In this document: positions 11,396 to 20,826 of the stretch, one piece after another
How positions within the stretch are numbered: the first letter of the stretch is position 1
How the letters are laid out: every line of letters begins with the position of its first letter
Origin: Candidatus Competibacter sp.
GTDB taxonomy: Bacteria > Pseudomonadota > Gammaproteobacteria > Competibacterales > Competibacteraceae
Assembly (NCBI GenBank): GCA_029624815.1
Contig: JARSSH010000036.1
Location: 27,109 to 91,108 of the forward strand
Direction of reading: 5' to 3'
DNA: 64,000 nucleotides
Translations under genes and position numbers: made by a program
Notes under the pieces: model-generated
Told to the model about the DNA's origin: nothing
Database searches by the model: none
What the model saw: only the letters and a program-made list of their open reading frames with translations

Positions 11396-13179
11396 GGCAT
11401 TTTCCCCACTGGCGGCGCGGCGCCGGCGATCTTCATGCTGGGCAAATCATCCGGCGTAACGTTCAGAATCCGCAGCACCTCGCCCATGGTTTTCCCGAAC
11501 ACCGGCGCCGCCACCGTGCCGCCGTAATAGGCCCCGCCTTTCGGCTCGTCGATAATGACCACCATCACCAGCCTGGGATTACTGGCCGGCACCATGCCGG
11601 CGAACAGGGAAAAATAGCGGTTGCGGGCATAGCGGCCGTTGACGATCTTATGCACCGTGCCGGTCTTGCCCGCCACCCGGTAACCGGGCACGCTGGCTTT
11701 GAACCCGGTTCCTTTCTGGCTCACGGCCTCTTCCAGCATCGCCCGCACTTGCCGTACCGCCCGCGCCGACAACACCCGATCTTCGTCGGCCGGACCGAGC
11801 GGCTGCTCGCGCTTGAGCAGGGTCAGCGGTCGCCGGACGCCATCCGCCGCCAGCACGACATACGCTTGGGCCAACTGCAACATGTTGACCGAAAAACCGT
11901 AACCGAAGGAATGATTGGCGTGACCGATTTCGCCGCCCCATTTGCTAAAGTGGCGCAGCATACCGACCTGTTCGCCCGACAAACCTACTCCGGTCGTCGC
12001 CCCAAAGCCGAGGCTTTTGTACACCTGCCACAAGCGCTCGGCCGGCAGGGACAGCGCGATCTTGCTGGTGCCGACATTGCTGGACTTGCTGAGTACGTGC
12101 GTCACATCGATCGAGCCATAGTTGTGCACGTCGCGCACCCGATAGCGGCCCACCCTGAGCCAACCCGGGGCGGTGTTCACACGGGTGCTGGGCGTCCAGC
12201 GACCGCTCTCCAGCGCCATGGCGATCGCGAACGGTTTCATGGTCGAGCCCGGTTCGTAAACATCGGTGATCGCCCGGTTGCGCAATAAATCGCCTTTCAG
12301 TTCGGCCCGATTGTTCGGATTGCCCGCCGGCTGATCCACCATGGCCAGAATCTCGCCGGTTAGCGCATCCACCATCACCGCCGAACCGGCGCTGGCCTTA
12401 TTTTCCAGCACCGCCGTCTTGAGCGCGCGGTAGGCAAGGTACTGAAGCCGCCGGTCGATGCTCAACACCACCTGCCGACCGGCCTGCGGAACCCGGATGT
12501 TTTCCACATCCTCGACGATTCGGCCCAGCCGATCCTTGATCACCCGTTTGCTGCCGGGGATGCCGCGCAATTGGGCGTCGAGACTCTTTTCCAGCCCTTC
12601 CTGACCGACATCGTCGATGTCGGTGAAGCCTAAAAGATGGGAGGTGACCTCGGCGTCCGGATAGTAACGGCGGTATTCGCGCCGCGAGTACACGCCGGAA
12701 ACCTCAAGTTGCAGGATCCGCTGAGCCACGCTCGGGGCCAGATGCCGGCGTAAATAGACAAACTGGCGGCTTTCGGGCACCGCCAGTTTTTGCTCCAGTT
12801 CCGTCACTGTCAGTCCGAGCAACGACGCGAGCGCCGGCCAGCGATTGCGCTGCTGCTTCAATTCCGCCGGCTGCGCCCAGATCGAATCCACCGGCGAGCT
12901 GACCGCCAGCGGCTCGCCGTTGCGATCGAGAATCATCCCGCGGTGCGCCGGCACCTCGACCACCCGCAGAAAGCGTTCGTCGCCCTGCTCTTGCAGGAAA
13001 TCGGCATGAACCAGTTGCAGGTAGGCCGCGCGCGCCACCATGCCCCCCGCCGCCGCGACCAGCATGCCCAGCACCAGCCCCCGGCGGGTCGTGGCGCGCA
13101 GCGCTCGCACCGCACGCGGTAGCGCGCCCGCGGGACTTTTTCTGGAGTTGGATAAGCCTTTGGCAAGCATTGGATTCAT
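11392..13179 (-). CDS. ftsI: Peptidoglycan D,D-transpeptidase FtsI (PBP3)
   Basis: Septal class B penicillin-binding protein (595 aa). One N-terminal membrane anchor (residues ~33-55), a PBP dimerisation domain, then the transpeptidase with catalytic SxxK in GSTMKPFAIAM, the SxN motif in SKSSNVG and KTGT in VAGKTGTVHK. The start is set by a 4-bp ATGA overlap with ftsL; the frame is open further upstream but only over ftsL. Works with FtsW in septal wall synthesis. Confidence 0.97.
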   Translation of the reverse strand: MNPMLAKGLSNSRKSPAGALPRAVRALRATTRRGLVLGMLVAAAGGMVARAAYLQLVHADFLQEQGDERFLRVVEVPAHRGMILDRNGEPLAVSSPVDSIWAQPAELKQQRNRWPALASLLGLTVTELEQKLAVPESRQFVYLRRHLAPSVAQRILQLEVSGVYSRREYRRYYPDAEVTSHLLGFTDIDDVGQEGLEKSLDAQLRGIPGSKRVIKDRLGRIVEDVENIRVPQAGRQVVLSIDRRLQYLAYRALKTAVLENKASAGSAVMVDALTGEILAMVDQPAGNPNNRAELKGDLLRNRAITDVYEPGSTMKPFAIAMALESGRWTPSTRVNTAPGWLRVGRYRVRDVHNYGSIDVTHVLSKSSNVGTSKIALSLPAERLWQVYKSLGFGATTGVGLSGEQVGMLRHFSKWGGEIGHANHSFGYGFSVNMLQLAQAYVVLAADGVRRPLTLLKREQPLGPADEDRVLSARAVRQVRAMLEEAVSQKGTGFKASVPGYRVAGKTGTVHKIVNGRYARNRYFSLFAGMVPASNPRLVMVVIIDEPKGGAYYGGTVAAPVFGKTMGEVLRILNVTPDDLPSMKIAGAAPPVGKMP

Positions 13180-13448
13180 TGAGGAGTGATGTAAAGAACC
13201 GCGCCCGGGTCCGGAATCAACATGTTCAGGCGGGTCCGCGCCGTCTGCTCGATCACCGCGTCGGTGACCAACGTGCTTTGCTCCAGTTGCAGCAGTTCCC
13301 ATTCGATTTCGAGATTATCCCGTTCCGCCTGAAGCTTCTGGAGTTCGATGAAAAGTTGTCGGTTGGCGTGCTCCGTGTAAACCACGCCCACGCCGGAACC
13401 GAGAATGGCGACCGCCAAGCCCGCCACCAGCAGAACCTGACCTTTCAT
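13176..13448 (-). CDS. ftsL: Cell division protein FtsL
   Basis: Small bitopic divisome protein (90 aa) with an N-terminal membrane segment (residues ~3-24) and a periplasmic leucine-zipper-like coiled coil ([25 protein letters not shown]), then the conserved [15 protein letters not shown] ending. It forms the FtsQLB complex. Four-base overlaps on both sides with rsmH and ftsI. Identified by size, topology and position as well as sequence. Confidence 0.93.
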   Translation of the reverse strand: MKGQVLLVAGLAVAILGSGVGVVYTEHANRQLFIELQKLQAERDNLEIEWELLQLEQSTLVTDAVIEQTARTRLNMLIPDPGAVLYITPQ

Positions 13449-14386
13449 GTCAGCCGCTCCGCCGCCCGCAGCAGCGCGCTGCGCGATCGCGGGTTGGCGG
13501 CGATCTCCGCGGCGCCAGGCCGCGCCGCCCGACCGATCGGCCGCAAGGTCATTCCGGTCGGGAGACCCGTCACCGGCAGATCCAGCGGCGGCTCCCTCCC
13601 GCGCGCCTGCTCCCGCATGAAGTGCTTGACCATCCGATCCTCCAGGGAATGAAAACTGATGACCGCCAACCGGCCGCCGGGCGCCAGCGCGCGCACCGCC
13701 TGCGGCAACACGGCCCGCAATTCGCGCAACTCGTCGTTGACCGCGATCCGAAGGGCCTGAAAAGTACGGGTGGCCGGATGTTTGCCGGGTTCGCGGGTGG
13801 GTACGGCCGCGGCGACGAGGGCGGCCAACTGCTTCGTCGTGACGACCGGCGCCTGCCGCCGCGCGGCGACAATGGCGCGCGCCACCCGCCGGTAAAAACG
13901 CTCCTCGCCGTATTCCGCCAGCACTCGCCCCAACTCGATTTCGCCGACCTGCTCAAGCCATTCGGCCGCGCTGCTTCCCGCCGTCGGGTCCATGCGCATA
14001 TCCAACGGACCCTCCTGACTGAAACTGAAACCGCGCGCCGGATCGTCCAACTGCGGCGACGACACCCCCAGATCCAGCAAAATTCCGTCAACCCGGCCAG
14101 ACCATCCCCGCTCGGCGACCACCTCGGCCAATTGGCTGAACGCCGCCCGCACGAAGGCGAAACGAGGGTCGCCGCCGAAGCGTTCGACCGCGCAACGCGC
14201 CGCCGCCGGATCCCGGTCGAACGCCAGCAACCGCCCTTCCGGCCCGAGCGCCGCCAGCAGCGCCGCCGAGTGCCCGCCCCGACCAAACGTGGCGTCCACA
14301 TAGCGGCCGTCCGGGCGAAGATTCAACGCGGCCAGCGCCTCGACCAACAAAACCGACTGATGCGACAGCAAAGCGGCGTCCCTCAT
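13445..14386 (-). CDS. rsmH: 16S rRNA (cytosine(1402)-N(4))-methyltransferase
   Basis: SAM-dependent methyltransferase (313 aa, older name MraW) acting on C1402 of 16S rRNA. Visible: [13 protein letters not shown] start, the SAM-binding [43 protein letters not shown] and the C-terminal [15 protein letters not shown]. Second gene of the dcw operon, 3 bp after mraZ. Confidence 0.97.
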   Translation of the reverse strand: MRDAALLSHQSVLLVEALAALNLRPDGRYVDATFGRGGHSAALLAALGPEGRLLAFDRDPAAARCAVERFGGDPRFAFVRAAFSQLAEVVAERGWSGRVDGILLDLGVSSPQLDDPARGFSFSQEGPLDMRMDPTAGSSAAEWLEQVGEIELGRVLAEYGEERFYRRVARAIVAARRQAPVVTTKQLAALVAAAVPTREPGKHPATRTFQALRIAVNDELRELRAVLPQAVRALAPGGRLAVISFHSLEDRMVKHFMREQARGREPPLDLPVTGLPTGMTLRPIGRAARPGAAEIAANPRSRSALLRAAERLT

Positions 14387-14389
14387 GCG

Positions 14390-14845
14390 CTAGAACGCCA
14401 ACGCATCCAGATCGGGCAACGGCTCAGCGGCTGGATCTTCCGCTTCGGCCAACAGCGACTCACGCCATGCATGCCAGGACGATTCGTTCCAGATTTCGAA
14501 TTTATTTCCCTGCCCCACCAGCACCACTCGCTTCTCCAGGTTCGCAAACTCGCGCAAGGGAGCTGGCAACAGGATCCGGCCGCTGGCATCCAGGCAACAC
14601 TCTTCGGCATGTCCCAACAATAACCGTTTGAGGGCTCTGGTCCGCTGGTTGGTGCTGGAAAGTTGAATCAGCTTCCGCTCGATCTCTTCCCACACCGGGA
14701 GCGGATACAACAACAGGCAACGGTCGCGATCGACGGTCAGCACCAACTGCCCACCCGTCGCTTCCAGCAGGTGCTGGCGGTACTTGGCTGGTAACGACAA
14801 CCGCCCCTTGCCGTCCAGCGATAACGGATTGACGCCACGGAACAA
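14390..14845 (-). CDS. mraZ: Transcriptional regulator MraZ (TTG start)
   Basis: AbrB-fold DNA-binding protein (151 aa) that binds its own operator and represses the dcw operon. Two SpoVT/AbrB-like repeats are visible, FRGVNPLSLDGKGRLSLPAKYR and a second with CCLDASGRILLPAPLREFA. The family normally begins at the residue before FRGVN; here that codon is TTG, preceded by AAGGAG at 7-base spacing, so I choose it. An upstream in-frame ATG would add 13 atypical residues. Confidence 0.93.
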   Translation of the reverse strand: MFRGVNPLSLDGKGRLSLPAKYRQHLLEATGGQLVLTVDRDRCLLLYPLPVWEEIERKLIQLSSTNQRTRALKRLLLGHAEECCLDASGRILLPAPLREFANLEKRVVLVGQGNKFEIWNESSWHAWRESLLAEAEDPAAEPLPDLDALAF

Positions 14846-14878
14846 CGTTGCGCTCCTTGGGGCCGAACCCATGCCGCG

Positions 14879-14903
14879 CCCCACATTTCCCCACTTTTCG
14901 CCA
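14879..14903 (-). promoter_or_regulatory. MraZ operator, three TGGSG boxes with 10-bp period
   Basis: Read on the minus strand, TGGCG, TGGGG and TGGGG occur at 14903, 14893 and 14883, each separated by five bases. Known MraZ operators consist of TGGGN repeats with 5-nt spacers, so this fits exactly. The boxes cover the expected transcription start and lie between the -10 element and the mraZ start, ideal for autorepression. Confidence 0.85.
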
Positions 14904-14907
14904 CCAG

Positions 14908-14937
14908 ACTATAGGAAGGTCAAGCTGTCGCTGTCAA
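14908..14937 (-). promoter_or_regulatory. dcw operon promoter (Pmra)
   Basis: On the minus strand a perfect sigma-70 -35 box TTGACA (14937-14932) is followed after 18 bases by TATAGT (14913-14908). It is directly upstream of the MraZ boxes. The remaining stretch to hslO (about 14938-15156) is AT-rich and must hold the divergent hslO promoter, which I could not assign with confidence. Confidence 0.8.
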
Positions 14938-15156
14938 GAAAAGCTAACGCGTAGTCTTATTATGAAAATAATTTAAAAACAACAACTTAATATTTTTTAC
15001 AAATTAAATATTTATAAAAACACTCCTAAATATAGAGGGTTGACACTTTCCCGGACAGGGTGGCAAGCGCGGTGTACTCCGGCATCTTGTTAAAGCCGCG
15101 GCAAGCGGGTACTTTGCACCTTGCCTAATTTCCATCAAGCGACACCAGCCCCGAAC

Positions 15157-16026
15157 ATGCCTGATCGCGACTACCTGCAACGCTTTCTTTTCGAAAACCT
15201 GCCGACCCGCGGTGAAATCGTGCGGCTTGACGCTACATGGCGGACGGTGCTGGAGCGCCGCGCCTACCCACCCGCGGTGCGCCAGGTGCTGGGCGAGGCC
15301 GTCGCCGCCGCCGCCCTGATATCGGCAACCATCAAGTTCGACGGTCTGTTGACCTTGCAAATCCAGGCGCGCGGACCACTGCGTTTGCTGGTGGTGCAAG
15401 TTGCCGCCGACCGTACCCTGCGCGGACTAGCCCGCTGGGACGGCGACCCGAAACCGGCGCCGCTGTGCGCGCTGTGCGGCGACGGCGCACTCGTCTTGAC
15501 CCTTGACGCCGGCTCGGGCAAGGAGCCCTATCAAAGCGTGATCGATCTGCGCGGCGACACCCTGACGGAAACCCTGGAGCACTATTTCGCCCATTCCGAG
15601 CAGTTGCCCACCCGGATCTGGCTGGCCACCGACGAGCAAACCGCCGCCGGCCTGCTGTTGCAGCAACTACCCGGCAACGACGCCGAACCGGATGCTTGGC
15701 GGCGTCTGAATGTGCTGGCCGACACCCTGCAATCCACCGAACTGCTGCGACTGGACGTTTCCACCCTGCTGCGTCGGCTGTTCCATGAAGAGCTTGTCCG
15801 GCTGTTCGCTCCACGGAGCTTCAGCTACCGCTGCAACTGCTCGCGGGAACGCACCGCCGGCATGTTGCGCGCGCTGGGCGAGAACGAACTCCGCCAAGCG
15901 CTGGCCGAAAAGGGCGCGTTGCAAGTGGACTGCGAGTTTTGCGGCCATCGTTACGTCTTTGACCCGCTCGACATCGCCGGCTTGTTCGCGACCACCAACC
16001 CCGCTCACCCCTTCGTCCACCACTGA
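15157..16026 (+). CDS. hslO: Redox-regulated chaperone Hsp33
   Basis: Cytosolic holdase (289 aa) activated by oxidation and heat. The N-terminal domain has RFLFENLPTRGEIVRL and the C-terminal zinc site has the paired motifs RCNCSRER and CEFCGHRY, i.e. CxC and CxxC. I prefer ATG at 15157 (MPDRDYLQRFLFEN); an upstream in-frame TTG would add 12 residues. Length close to E. coli Hsp33. Diverges from the dcw operon and is followed at 4 bp by a membrane protein gene. Confidence 0.95.
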   Translation: MPDRDYLQRFLFENLPTRGEIVRLDATWRTVLERRAYPPAVRQVLGEAVAAAALISATIKFDGLLTLQIQARGPLRLLVVQVAADRTLRGLARWDGDPKPAPLCALCGDGALVLTLDAGSGKEPYQSVIDLRGDTLTETLEHYFAHSEQLPTRIWLATDEQTAAGLLLQQLPGNDAEPDAWRRLNVLADTLQSTELLRLDVSTLLRRLFHEELVRLFAPRSFSYRCNCSRERTAGMLRALGENELRQALAEKGALQVDCEFCGHRYVFDPLDIAGLFATTNPAHPFVHH

Positions 16027-16030
16027 ATCC

Positions 16031-16531
16031 ATGCGCACCCTGTTCGATCTCTTTCTGGATATTTGCCTGTTCCGCAAAGGTCCGCAGGATATCCCGATCT
16101 CCATGCCGCTGCTGAAAATGTGCTTGCTGGCTTATGCAACATCCGGCCTGCTGGTGCTCGCTCTTAGCGCGCCGATTCAAGTAGCGCTCCTGCAAATACT
16201 GCTGGACATGGTGCTGCTGGCCGGCCTGCTGTACCTGACGCTGAGCCTGTACCGGCATCCTGGCCGCTTCGAACAGACGCTGACCGCGCTGACCGGCTCC
16301 GGCGCCCTGATGGGGCTGCTAGCGCTGCCGCCGATGATCTGGATCGTGCGTCAGGGACCGCAAGGCGACAACCAGTTTCCCACACTGCTGATGCTGGCGT
16401 TGATGGCCTGGAGCATCGCCGTCATGGCCCATATCCTACGCCACGCCTTCAACACCCCGGTCTGGGCCGGCACGCTCTACGCCCTGGGCTATACCTTTTT
16501 ATCCTGGACGCTCGCCGGCTGGATCGACTGA
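16031..16531 (+). CDS. Small four-helix membrane protein, function unknown
   Basis: 166-aa hydrophobic protein with about four membrane segments (residues ~27-45, 50-75, 92-110 and 118-160), beginning MRTLFDLFLDICLFRKGPQD. Its start lies 4 bp after the hslO stop and 60 bp before mpl, so it is probably cotranscribed with hslO. I do not recognise a named family with certainty; the fold may be Yip1-like. No catalytic motif is seen. Confidence 0.75.
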   Translation: MRTLFDLFLDICLFRKGPQDIPISMPLLKMCLLAYATSGLLVLALSAPIQVALLQILLDMVLLAGLLYLTLSLYRHPGRFEQTLTALTGSGALMGLLALPPMIWIVRQGPQGDNQFPTLLMLALMAWSIAVMAHILRHAFNTPVWAGTLYALGYTFLSWTLAGWID

Positions 16532-16590
16532 GGCGCTCCAACCCTGCGCCGTCTTGCACCCGTGGCCGGGTCGGACGGGGAGATTCCCCC

Positions 16591-17952
16591 ATGCACATTC
16601 ACATTCTCGGTATTTGCGGCACGTTCATGGCCGGCGTCGCCCTGCTGGCCCGCGCGGCGGGGCATAGCGTGTCCGGTTGCGACGCCGGCGTCTATCCGCC
16701 GATGAGCACCCAACTGGCCGAGGCCGGCATCGCGCTGCGGGAAGGCTACGATCCTGGCCAGATCGCCGAATTTCGGCCCGACATGATCGTGGTCGGCAAC
16801 GTCATGAGCCGCGGCCGCCCGATTGTCGAAGAGATGCTCAATCGCGATCTGCCCTACACCTCCGGCCCGGCCTGGCTGGCGGATTACGTGCTGCGCGAGC
16901 GTCACGTACTGGCGGTGGCCGGCACCCACGGCAAAACGTCCACCAGTAGTTTGTTGGCCTGGATTCTGGAACACGCCGGCTTGGAGCCCGGCTTTCTGAT
17001 CGGCGGCATTCCGGCCAATTTCGGCGTGTCGGCGCGCTTGGGCCGCGCTCCGTTTTTCGTGGTGGAGGCGGACGAATATGACACCGCGTTTTTCGATAAG
17101 CGCTCCAAGTTCGTCCACTACCGGCCGCGTACCCTGATTCTGAATAATCTGGAATTCGATCACGCCGACATCTTCCCCGATTTGGCGGCGATTCAACGCC
17201 AGTTCCATCACCTATTACGAACCGTGCCGGGTGCTGGCTTGGTCGTCGCCAACGGGCAGGACGGCAATCTGGCCGAGGTGCTGGCCATGGGATGCTGGAC
17301 GCCGGTGGAGCGCTTCGGGACCGGCGATTGGGAAGCACGCGCCATTGCCCCGGACGGTAGCGCTTTCGAGGTTTACCACCAGGGGTCGCCGCAAGGCCGG
17401 GCGCAATGGACGCAACTGGGACAGCATAACGTCCATAACGCCCTCGCCGCCCTCGCCGCCGCCCGTCATGCCGGCGTGCCGGTGGCGACGGCACTCGCCG
17501 CGCTGGCGGATTTCCAGGGCATCAAGCGGCGGCTGGAAGCGCGCGGCACGGTCAACGGCGTGACGGTCTACGACGATTTCGCCCACCACCCCACCGCGAT
17601 TGCGACCACGCTGGCCGGGCTGCGCGCTCGGGTCGGCGACCAGCCGATCGTCGCCGTGCTGGAACCACGCTCCAACACCATGAAGCTGGGCGTGTTCAAG
17701 GACAGTCTGGCGCCCGCCCTGGCGCTGGCCGATGCGGTGGTGCTGTACCAGGCGCCCGATCTCGGCTGGGATCTGGGCGCGGTCGCGGCGGCGCTCGGCC
17801 CGCGCGGGCAGGTCTGCCATTCGCTCGATGACACGCTGACCGCCATTCACGCCCGGACCCAACCGGGCACTCAGGTATTGATTATGAGCAACGGCGGATT
17901 CGGCGGCATCCACGAACGGTTGCTTCAGACCTTGCGGGCAACCGACCGCTAG
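16591..17952 (+). CDS. mpl: UDP-MurNAc:L-Ala-gamma-D-Glu-meso-DAP ligase
   Basis: Mur-ligase relative (453 aa) that recycles tripeptide from wall turnover directly onto UDP-MurNAc. It resembles MurC but has the Mpl signature start MHIHILGICGTFMAG, ATP loop [33 protein letters not shown] and VYDDFAHHPTAI. Its presence fits the DAP-type murE and gives this window both de novo and recycling branches. Confidence 0.95.
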   Translation: MHIHILGICGTFMAGVALLARAAGHSVSGCDAGVYPPMSTQLAEAGIALREGYDPGQIAEFRPDMIVVGNVMSRGRPIVEEMLNRDLPYTSGPAWLADYVLRERHVLAVAGTHGKTSTSSLLAWILEHAGLEPGFLIGGIPANFGVSARLGRAPFFVVEADEYDTAFFDKRSKFVHYRPRTLILNNLEFDHADIFPDLAAIQRQFHHLLRTVPGAGLVVANGQDGNLAEVLAMGCWTPVERFGTGDWEARAIAPDGSAFEVYHQGSPQGRAQWTQLGQHNVHNALAALAAARHAGVPVATALAALADFQGIKRRLEARGTVNGVTVYDDFAHHPTAIATTLAGLRARVGDQPIVAVLEPRSNTMKLGVFKDSLAPALALADAVVLYQAPDLGWDLGAVAAALGPRGQVCHSLDDTLTAIHARTQPGTQVLIMSNGGFGGIHERLLQTLRATDR

Positions 17953-18294
17953 AACGCTCCTATCCTCCAGGCGCTCCGCGCTCCCTTCCTTGAGAGAAGG
18001 CAGGGAAAATATTCAGCAAAATCCCTGCAATCCCTCAAGCCTGCCGGTAATGCCAGCCATGCGCCAAGCGGTACCGGCAATTTCCTGATGCAACGGGGCC
18101 AGTTTCAGTACTGACCGTTTGCCCCGAACCCCAGCAGCCACCAGCATCGGCGGATGCACCCCCAAGAAAGCCGTTCTCCACCAAGCTGGTTGCGGTAGTG
18201 CGCCGCGAAAACGACACATGTCGTCGCATGAATCAAGACAATGACAGAAGTTTAGTGAGGTGTCGTTGCAATCTGAAATGGGAGAATTGCTCAT
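17953..18294. other. Intergenic region after mpl, no supported gene
   Basis: 342 bp without a convincing gene. Just after mpl there is a short hairpin (CCCTTCC...GGCAGGG near 17981-18006) followed by an A/T-rich run that may end mpl transcription weakly. A minus-strand open frame of 93 codons is present (18013-18294), but it has no recognisable domain and unusual His/Cys/Trp content, so I do not call it. Confidence 0.5.
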
Positions 18295-18483
18295 GTGGTA
18301 TACTTCGAGTTGTATCTGGCTTTCGCGGTTTGGGTGTTCGCCGACGCCAAAAAGCGCCTAAATCATGCGATTGGCTGGCCCGCCGCGACCTTGGTGCTCG
18401 GTCCGGTGATGTTGCCGGCCTAATTTGCCAAGCGGAATCTGAAAGCGGGCGAGGTGCGGGAAGGCGGCACCGACTGGAAAGGG
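18295..18483 (+). pseudogene. Broken small membrane protein gene (in-frame TAA)
   Basis: A GTG start with GGGAGA nine bases upstream opens a frame reading VYFELYLAFAVWVFADAKKRLNHAI-GWPAATLVLGPVMLPA, then TAA at 18421, and the same frame continues with FAKRNLKAGEVREGGTDWK. This resembles a family of small inner-membrane proteins with conserved YLAKRNLKAGEVREGG, where the stop replaces an aromatic codon. After DWK the similarity ends, next to the Uma2 gene. I infer decay by a nonsense mutation plus 3' truncation. Confidence 0.6.
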
Positions 18484-18501
18484 AGATCATCAAGTCAACT
18501 T

Positions 18502-19068
18502 TTACAGCCCTACTTTGGCGTAGATTTCCCTCAACGGGATTTCACACTGAATCGAAACCAGACACAGCATATCCTCCTGACTGTCCATCTCCGTTAATAC
18601 CCATCGCCTATCCTGCCGAATGTAATGCTCGACCCTGACCTTATCCTGAGCGATCAGCACATACTCCATCAGCGATGGCAAGCGACGATAGTGAGCGAAC
18701 TTATCGCCCCGGTCATACGCCTCGGTGCTTGGAGATAAAATTTCGATGATGACGGACGGATTCAGAAAGGTATCCATCCGCTCATCCTCAAACTGGGGTT
18801 CACCGCACAGCGCCGCCACGTCGGGATAGGTATACAAGCCGGTCGCGCCGACCTTGACCCGCATATCGTTGACATACGCCAGACACGGGCGATTTTTCAG
18901 TTGAGCGTGTAACTCCCCGGCGATATTGAACGCAATCTGATTATGCTCCTTGCTGGCGCCCGCCATCGCAAAAATGCCGCCATTGACATACTCGCTTTTA
19001 TGATTGGCCTGGCGTTCCAAAGCCAGATACTGTTCCGGTGTATAAAACGATTGCGTAAGTAGGGTCAT
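18502..19068 (-). CDS. Uma2-family putative endonuclease (DUF820)
   Basis: 188-aa protein beginning MTLLTQSFYTPEQYLALERQA, with the Uma2 pattern: YVNGGIFAMAGAS-HNQIAFNIAGELHAQL, RVKVGATGLYTYPDVAALCGEP, VIIEILSPSTEAYDRGDKF-Y. The PD-(D/E)XK-like nuclease core residues (PD, and E-x-LSPST) are visible. Biological role of this family is not established; it is often multicopy and mobile. The frame is open for 29 more codons upstream but the family start is the ATG at 19068. Confidence 0.85.
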   Translation of the reverse strand: MTLLTQSFYTPEQYLALERQANHKSEYVNGGIFAMAGASKEHNQIAFNIAGELHAQLKNRPCLAYVNDMRVKVGATGLYTYPDVAALCGEPQFEDERMDTFLNPSVIIEILSPSTEAYDRGDKFAHYRRLPSLMEYVLIAQDKVRVEHYIRQDRRWVLTEMDSQEDMLCLVSIQCEIPLREIYAKVGL

Positions 19069-19468
19069 AATCGTATTTCCTGACGGCATCAAGCGCGATG
19101 CACCGGAATAATCGGCCATCGGATGCCCGCAGGCGATCACCGAGGCTTTCATCAAAGCTAACCCATTCCTGACAGTGATCTTTAAACTTCGACATCGCTA
19201 CAATCTTTCTAAAACCAATACGGCTTTTTCACGAAAATCATAGCAAGATTAACGCATCTGGCGACAAAGCCCGTTGTTTTGGATCGATCGATGCCGTTGC
19301 TTGCGTCTACTCGGCGTCGTTCGTGGTATGTTATGAAAAAATGCAACAGGCGCTACGCCCCGGCGTGAGCGACCGTTCGTTGGCGCAACCGCTGCATCGC
19401 CTAAAAACCCTCATCCTCCCCAAGCCTGTTTGGAAGATCATACGCTTTCACCTTCCCAGTCCACCGCC
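19069..19468. other. Intergenic region between Uma2 gene and ubiX
   Basis: About 400 bp. It contains an overlapping minus-strand frame starting at 19195 (MSKFKDHCQEW...) that runs into the Uma2 gene in another frame and has no recognisable domain. The rest is AT-richer near 19200-19350 and probably holds the promoters of the two divergent neighbours. Nothing else convincing was seen. Confidence 0.4.
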
Positions 19469-20092
19469 ATGACTCCACCCCGCCCCATCATCCTTGGCAT
19501 GACCGGCGCTTCCGGCGCTGATTATGGCCTGCGGCTGCTGCAATGCCTGCTGGAGGCGAGTCAGCCGGTACAACTGCTGATCTCGAAAGCGGCCCAGATC
19601 GTGATCCACATGGAAACCGAATTGCGCCTGCCCGGTCGGCCGCGCGACATCCAGCGGGTACTGGTCGAACAGTACCGCTGCGATCCCGAGCAACTGCGGG
19701 TGTTCGGCCAGGACGAATGGACCGCGCCACCCGCCAGCGGCTCGGCGCGGGCGCGAGCCATGGTGGTCTGCCCCTGCACCACCGGCGCGCTGGCCGCCAT
19801 CGCCAACGGCAACAGCGACAACCTGCTGGAACGCGCCGCCGACGTGACGCTCAAGGAAGGGCGCAAGCTAATCCTGGCGCTGCGGGAAACGCCGCTGTCC
19901 GTCATCCATCTGGAAAACATGCTGCGGCTGGCCCGCGCTGGCGCGGTCATCCTGCCGACCTGCCCCGGTTTTTACCACCGGCCGACCACGGCGGCGGAAC
20001 TGGTGGATTTCATCGTGGCCAGAATTCTCGATCAACTGGATATTCCCCACACTCTGTTGCCGCGCTGGGGCGAACCGCTGGAACCGAGCTAA
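19469..20092 (+). CDS. ubiX: Flavin prenyltransferase UbiX
   Basis: 207-aa enzyme that makes prenylated FMN, the cofactor of the UbiD decarboxylase in ubiquinone synthesis. FMN-site motifs are visible: IILGMTGASGADYGLRLL at the N-terminus, the VVCPCTTGALAAIANGNSDNLLERAADV segment and PLSVIHLENMLRLARAGAVILP with the conserved C-terminal PGFYHRP. ATG at 19469 is preferred to an upstream TTG. Confidence 0.95.
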   Translation: MTPPRPIILGMTGASGADYGLRLLQCLLEASQPVQLLISKAAQIVIHMETELRLPGRPRDIQRVLVEQYRCDPEQLRVFGQDEWTAPPASGSARARAMVVCPCTTGALAAIANGNSDNLLERAADVTLKEGRKLILALRETPLSVIHLENMLRLARAGAVILPTCPGFYHRPTTAAELVDFIVARILDQLDIPHTLLPRWGEPLEPS

Positions 20093-20098
20093 GCGATC

Positions 20099-20695
20099 AT
20101 GACCGCTACTCAAGAACTGCCCCTGTTTCCGTTGAACACCGTGCTGTTTCCCGGCGGCGTTCTGCCTCTGCGGATCTTCGAAGCCCGCTATCTGGATCTG
20201 ATCAGCACCTGCCTACGCACCGACAGCGGCTTCGGGGTGGTCACGATCCAAGAGGGGTGCGAAGCGGGTAGCCCGCCGACCCGTATCCATCCGGTCGGCG
20301 CCCTGGCGCGCATCGTGGATTTCGATCAACTGGACGACGGTGTGCTCGGCATCACCTGTCTGGGCGCGCAACGACTACGCGTGGTCAGCCATCACGTTCG
20401 GTCCGACCAACTGCTGATCGGTCAGGTGCGATGGCTGCCGGACGACCCGGCGCAATCGGCTTTGCCCAGCCATGAACCCCTGGTCCGTATCCTCCGCGAA
20501 CTGCTGGAACGCGAGGAACTGGCGCTCTATCGTCGGTTCCTGACACCGGATTGGCAGGACGCCGCCTGGATCGGCAACCGGCTGACGGAAATCCTGCCCC
20601 TGCCGCCGCATGTCCGTCTCACGCTGCTGGAGATGGCCGAACCCCGACAGCGATTGGATATCCTGCTAGCGATTTTCCAGGAACAACGCGCCTGA
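20099..20695 (+). CDS. LON substrate-binding domain protein
   Basis: 198-aa stand-alone LON N-terminal domain (PF02190-like). It begins TQELPLFPLNTVLFPGGVLPLRIFEARYL, the hallmark of this domain, with no AAA or protease domain following. Six bases after ubiX, so cotranscription is likely. Such stand-alone proteins are thought to bind proteins or regulate proteolysis, but the role here is unknown. Confidence 0.88.
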   Translation: MTATQELPLFPLNTVLFPGGVLPLRIFEARYLDLISTCLRTDSGFGVVTIQEGCEAGSPPTRIHPVGALARIVDFDQLDDGVLGITCLGAQRLRVVSHHVRSDQLLIGQVRWLPDDPAQSALPSHEPLVRILRELLEREELALYRRFLTPDWQDAAWIGNRLTEILPLPPHVRLTLLEMAEPRQRLDILLAIFQEQRA

Positions 20696-20826
20696 ATCCG
20701 CCATGACCGCACTCGTCCGTCGCCATCGTCACGCTCTAAAGGCCGCCGGATGCTTCGTCGCCGGGGCATGCGCTAATATTGGTCCGTAACCCTCATAGAA
20801 AATCGAACCCAGGCAAGGAAACCGTC

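Noticed and set aside
18013..18294. 93-codon minus-strand ORF after mpl
   Set aside because: No recognisable domain and low-complexity composition unlike its neighbours; no convincing ribosome-binding site.
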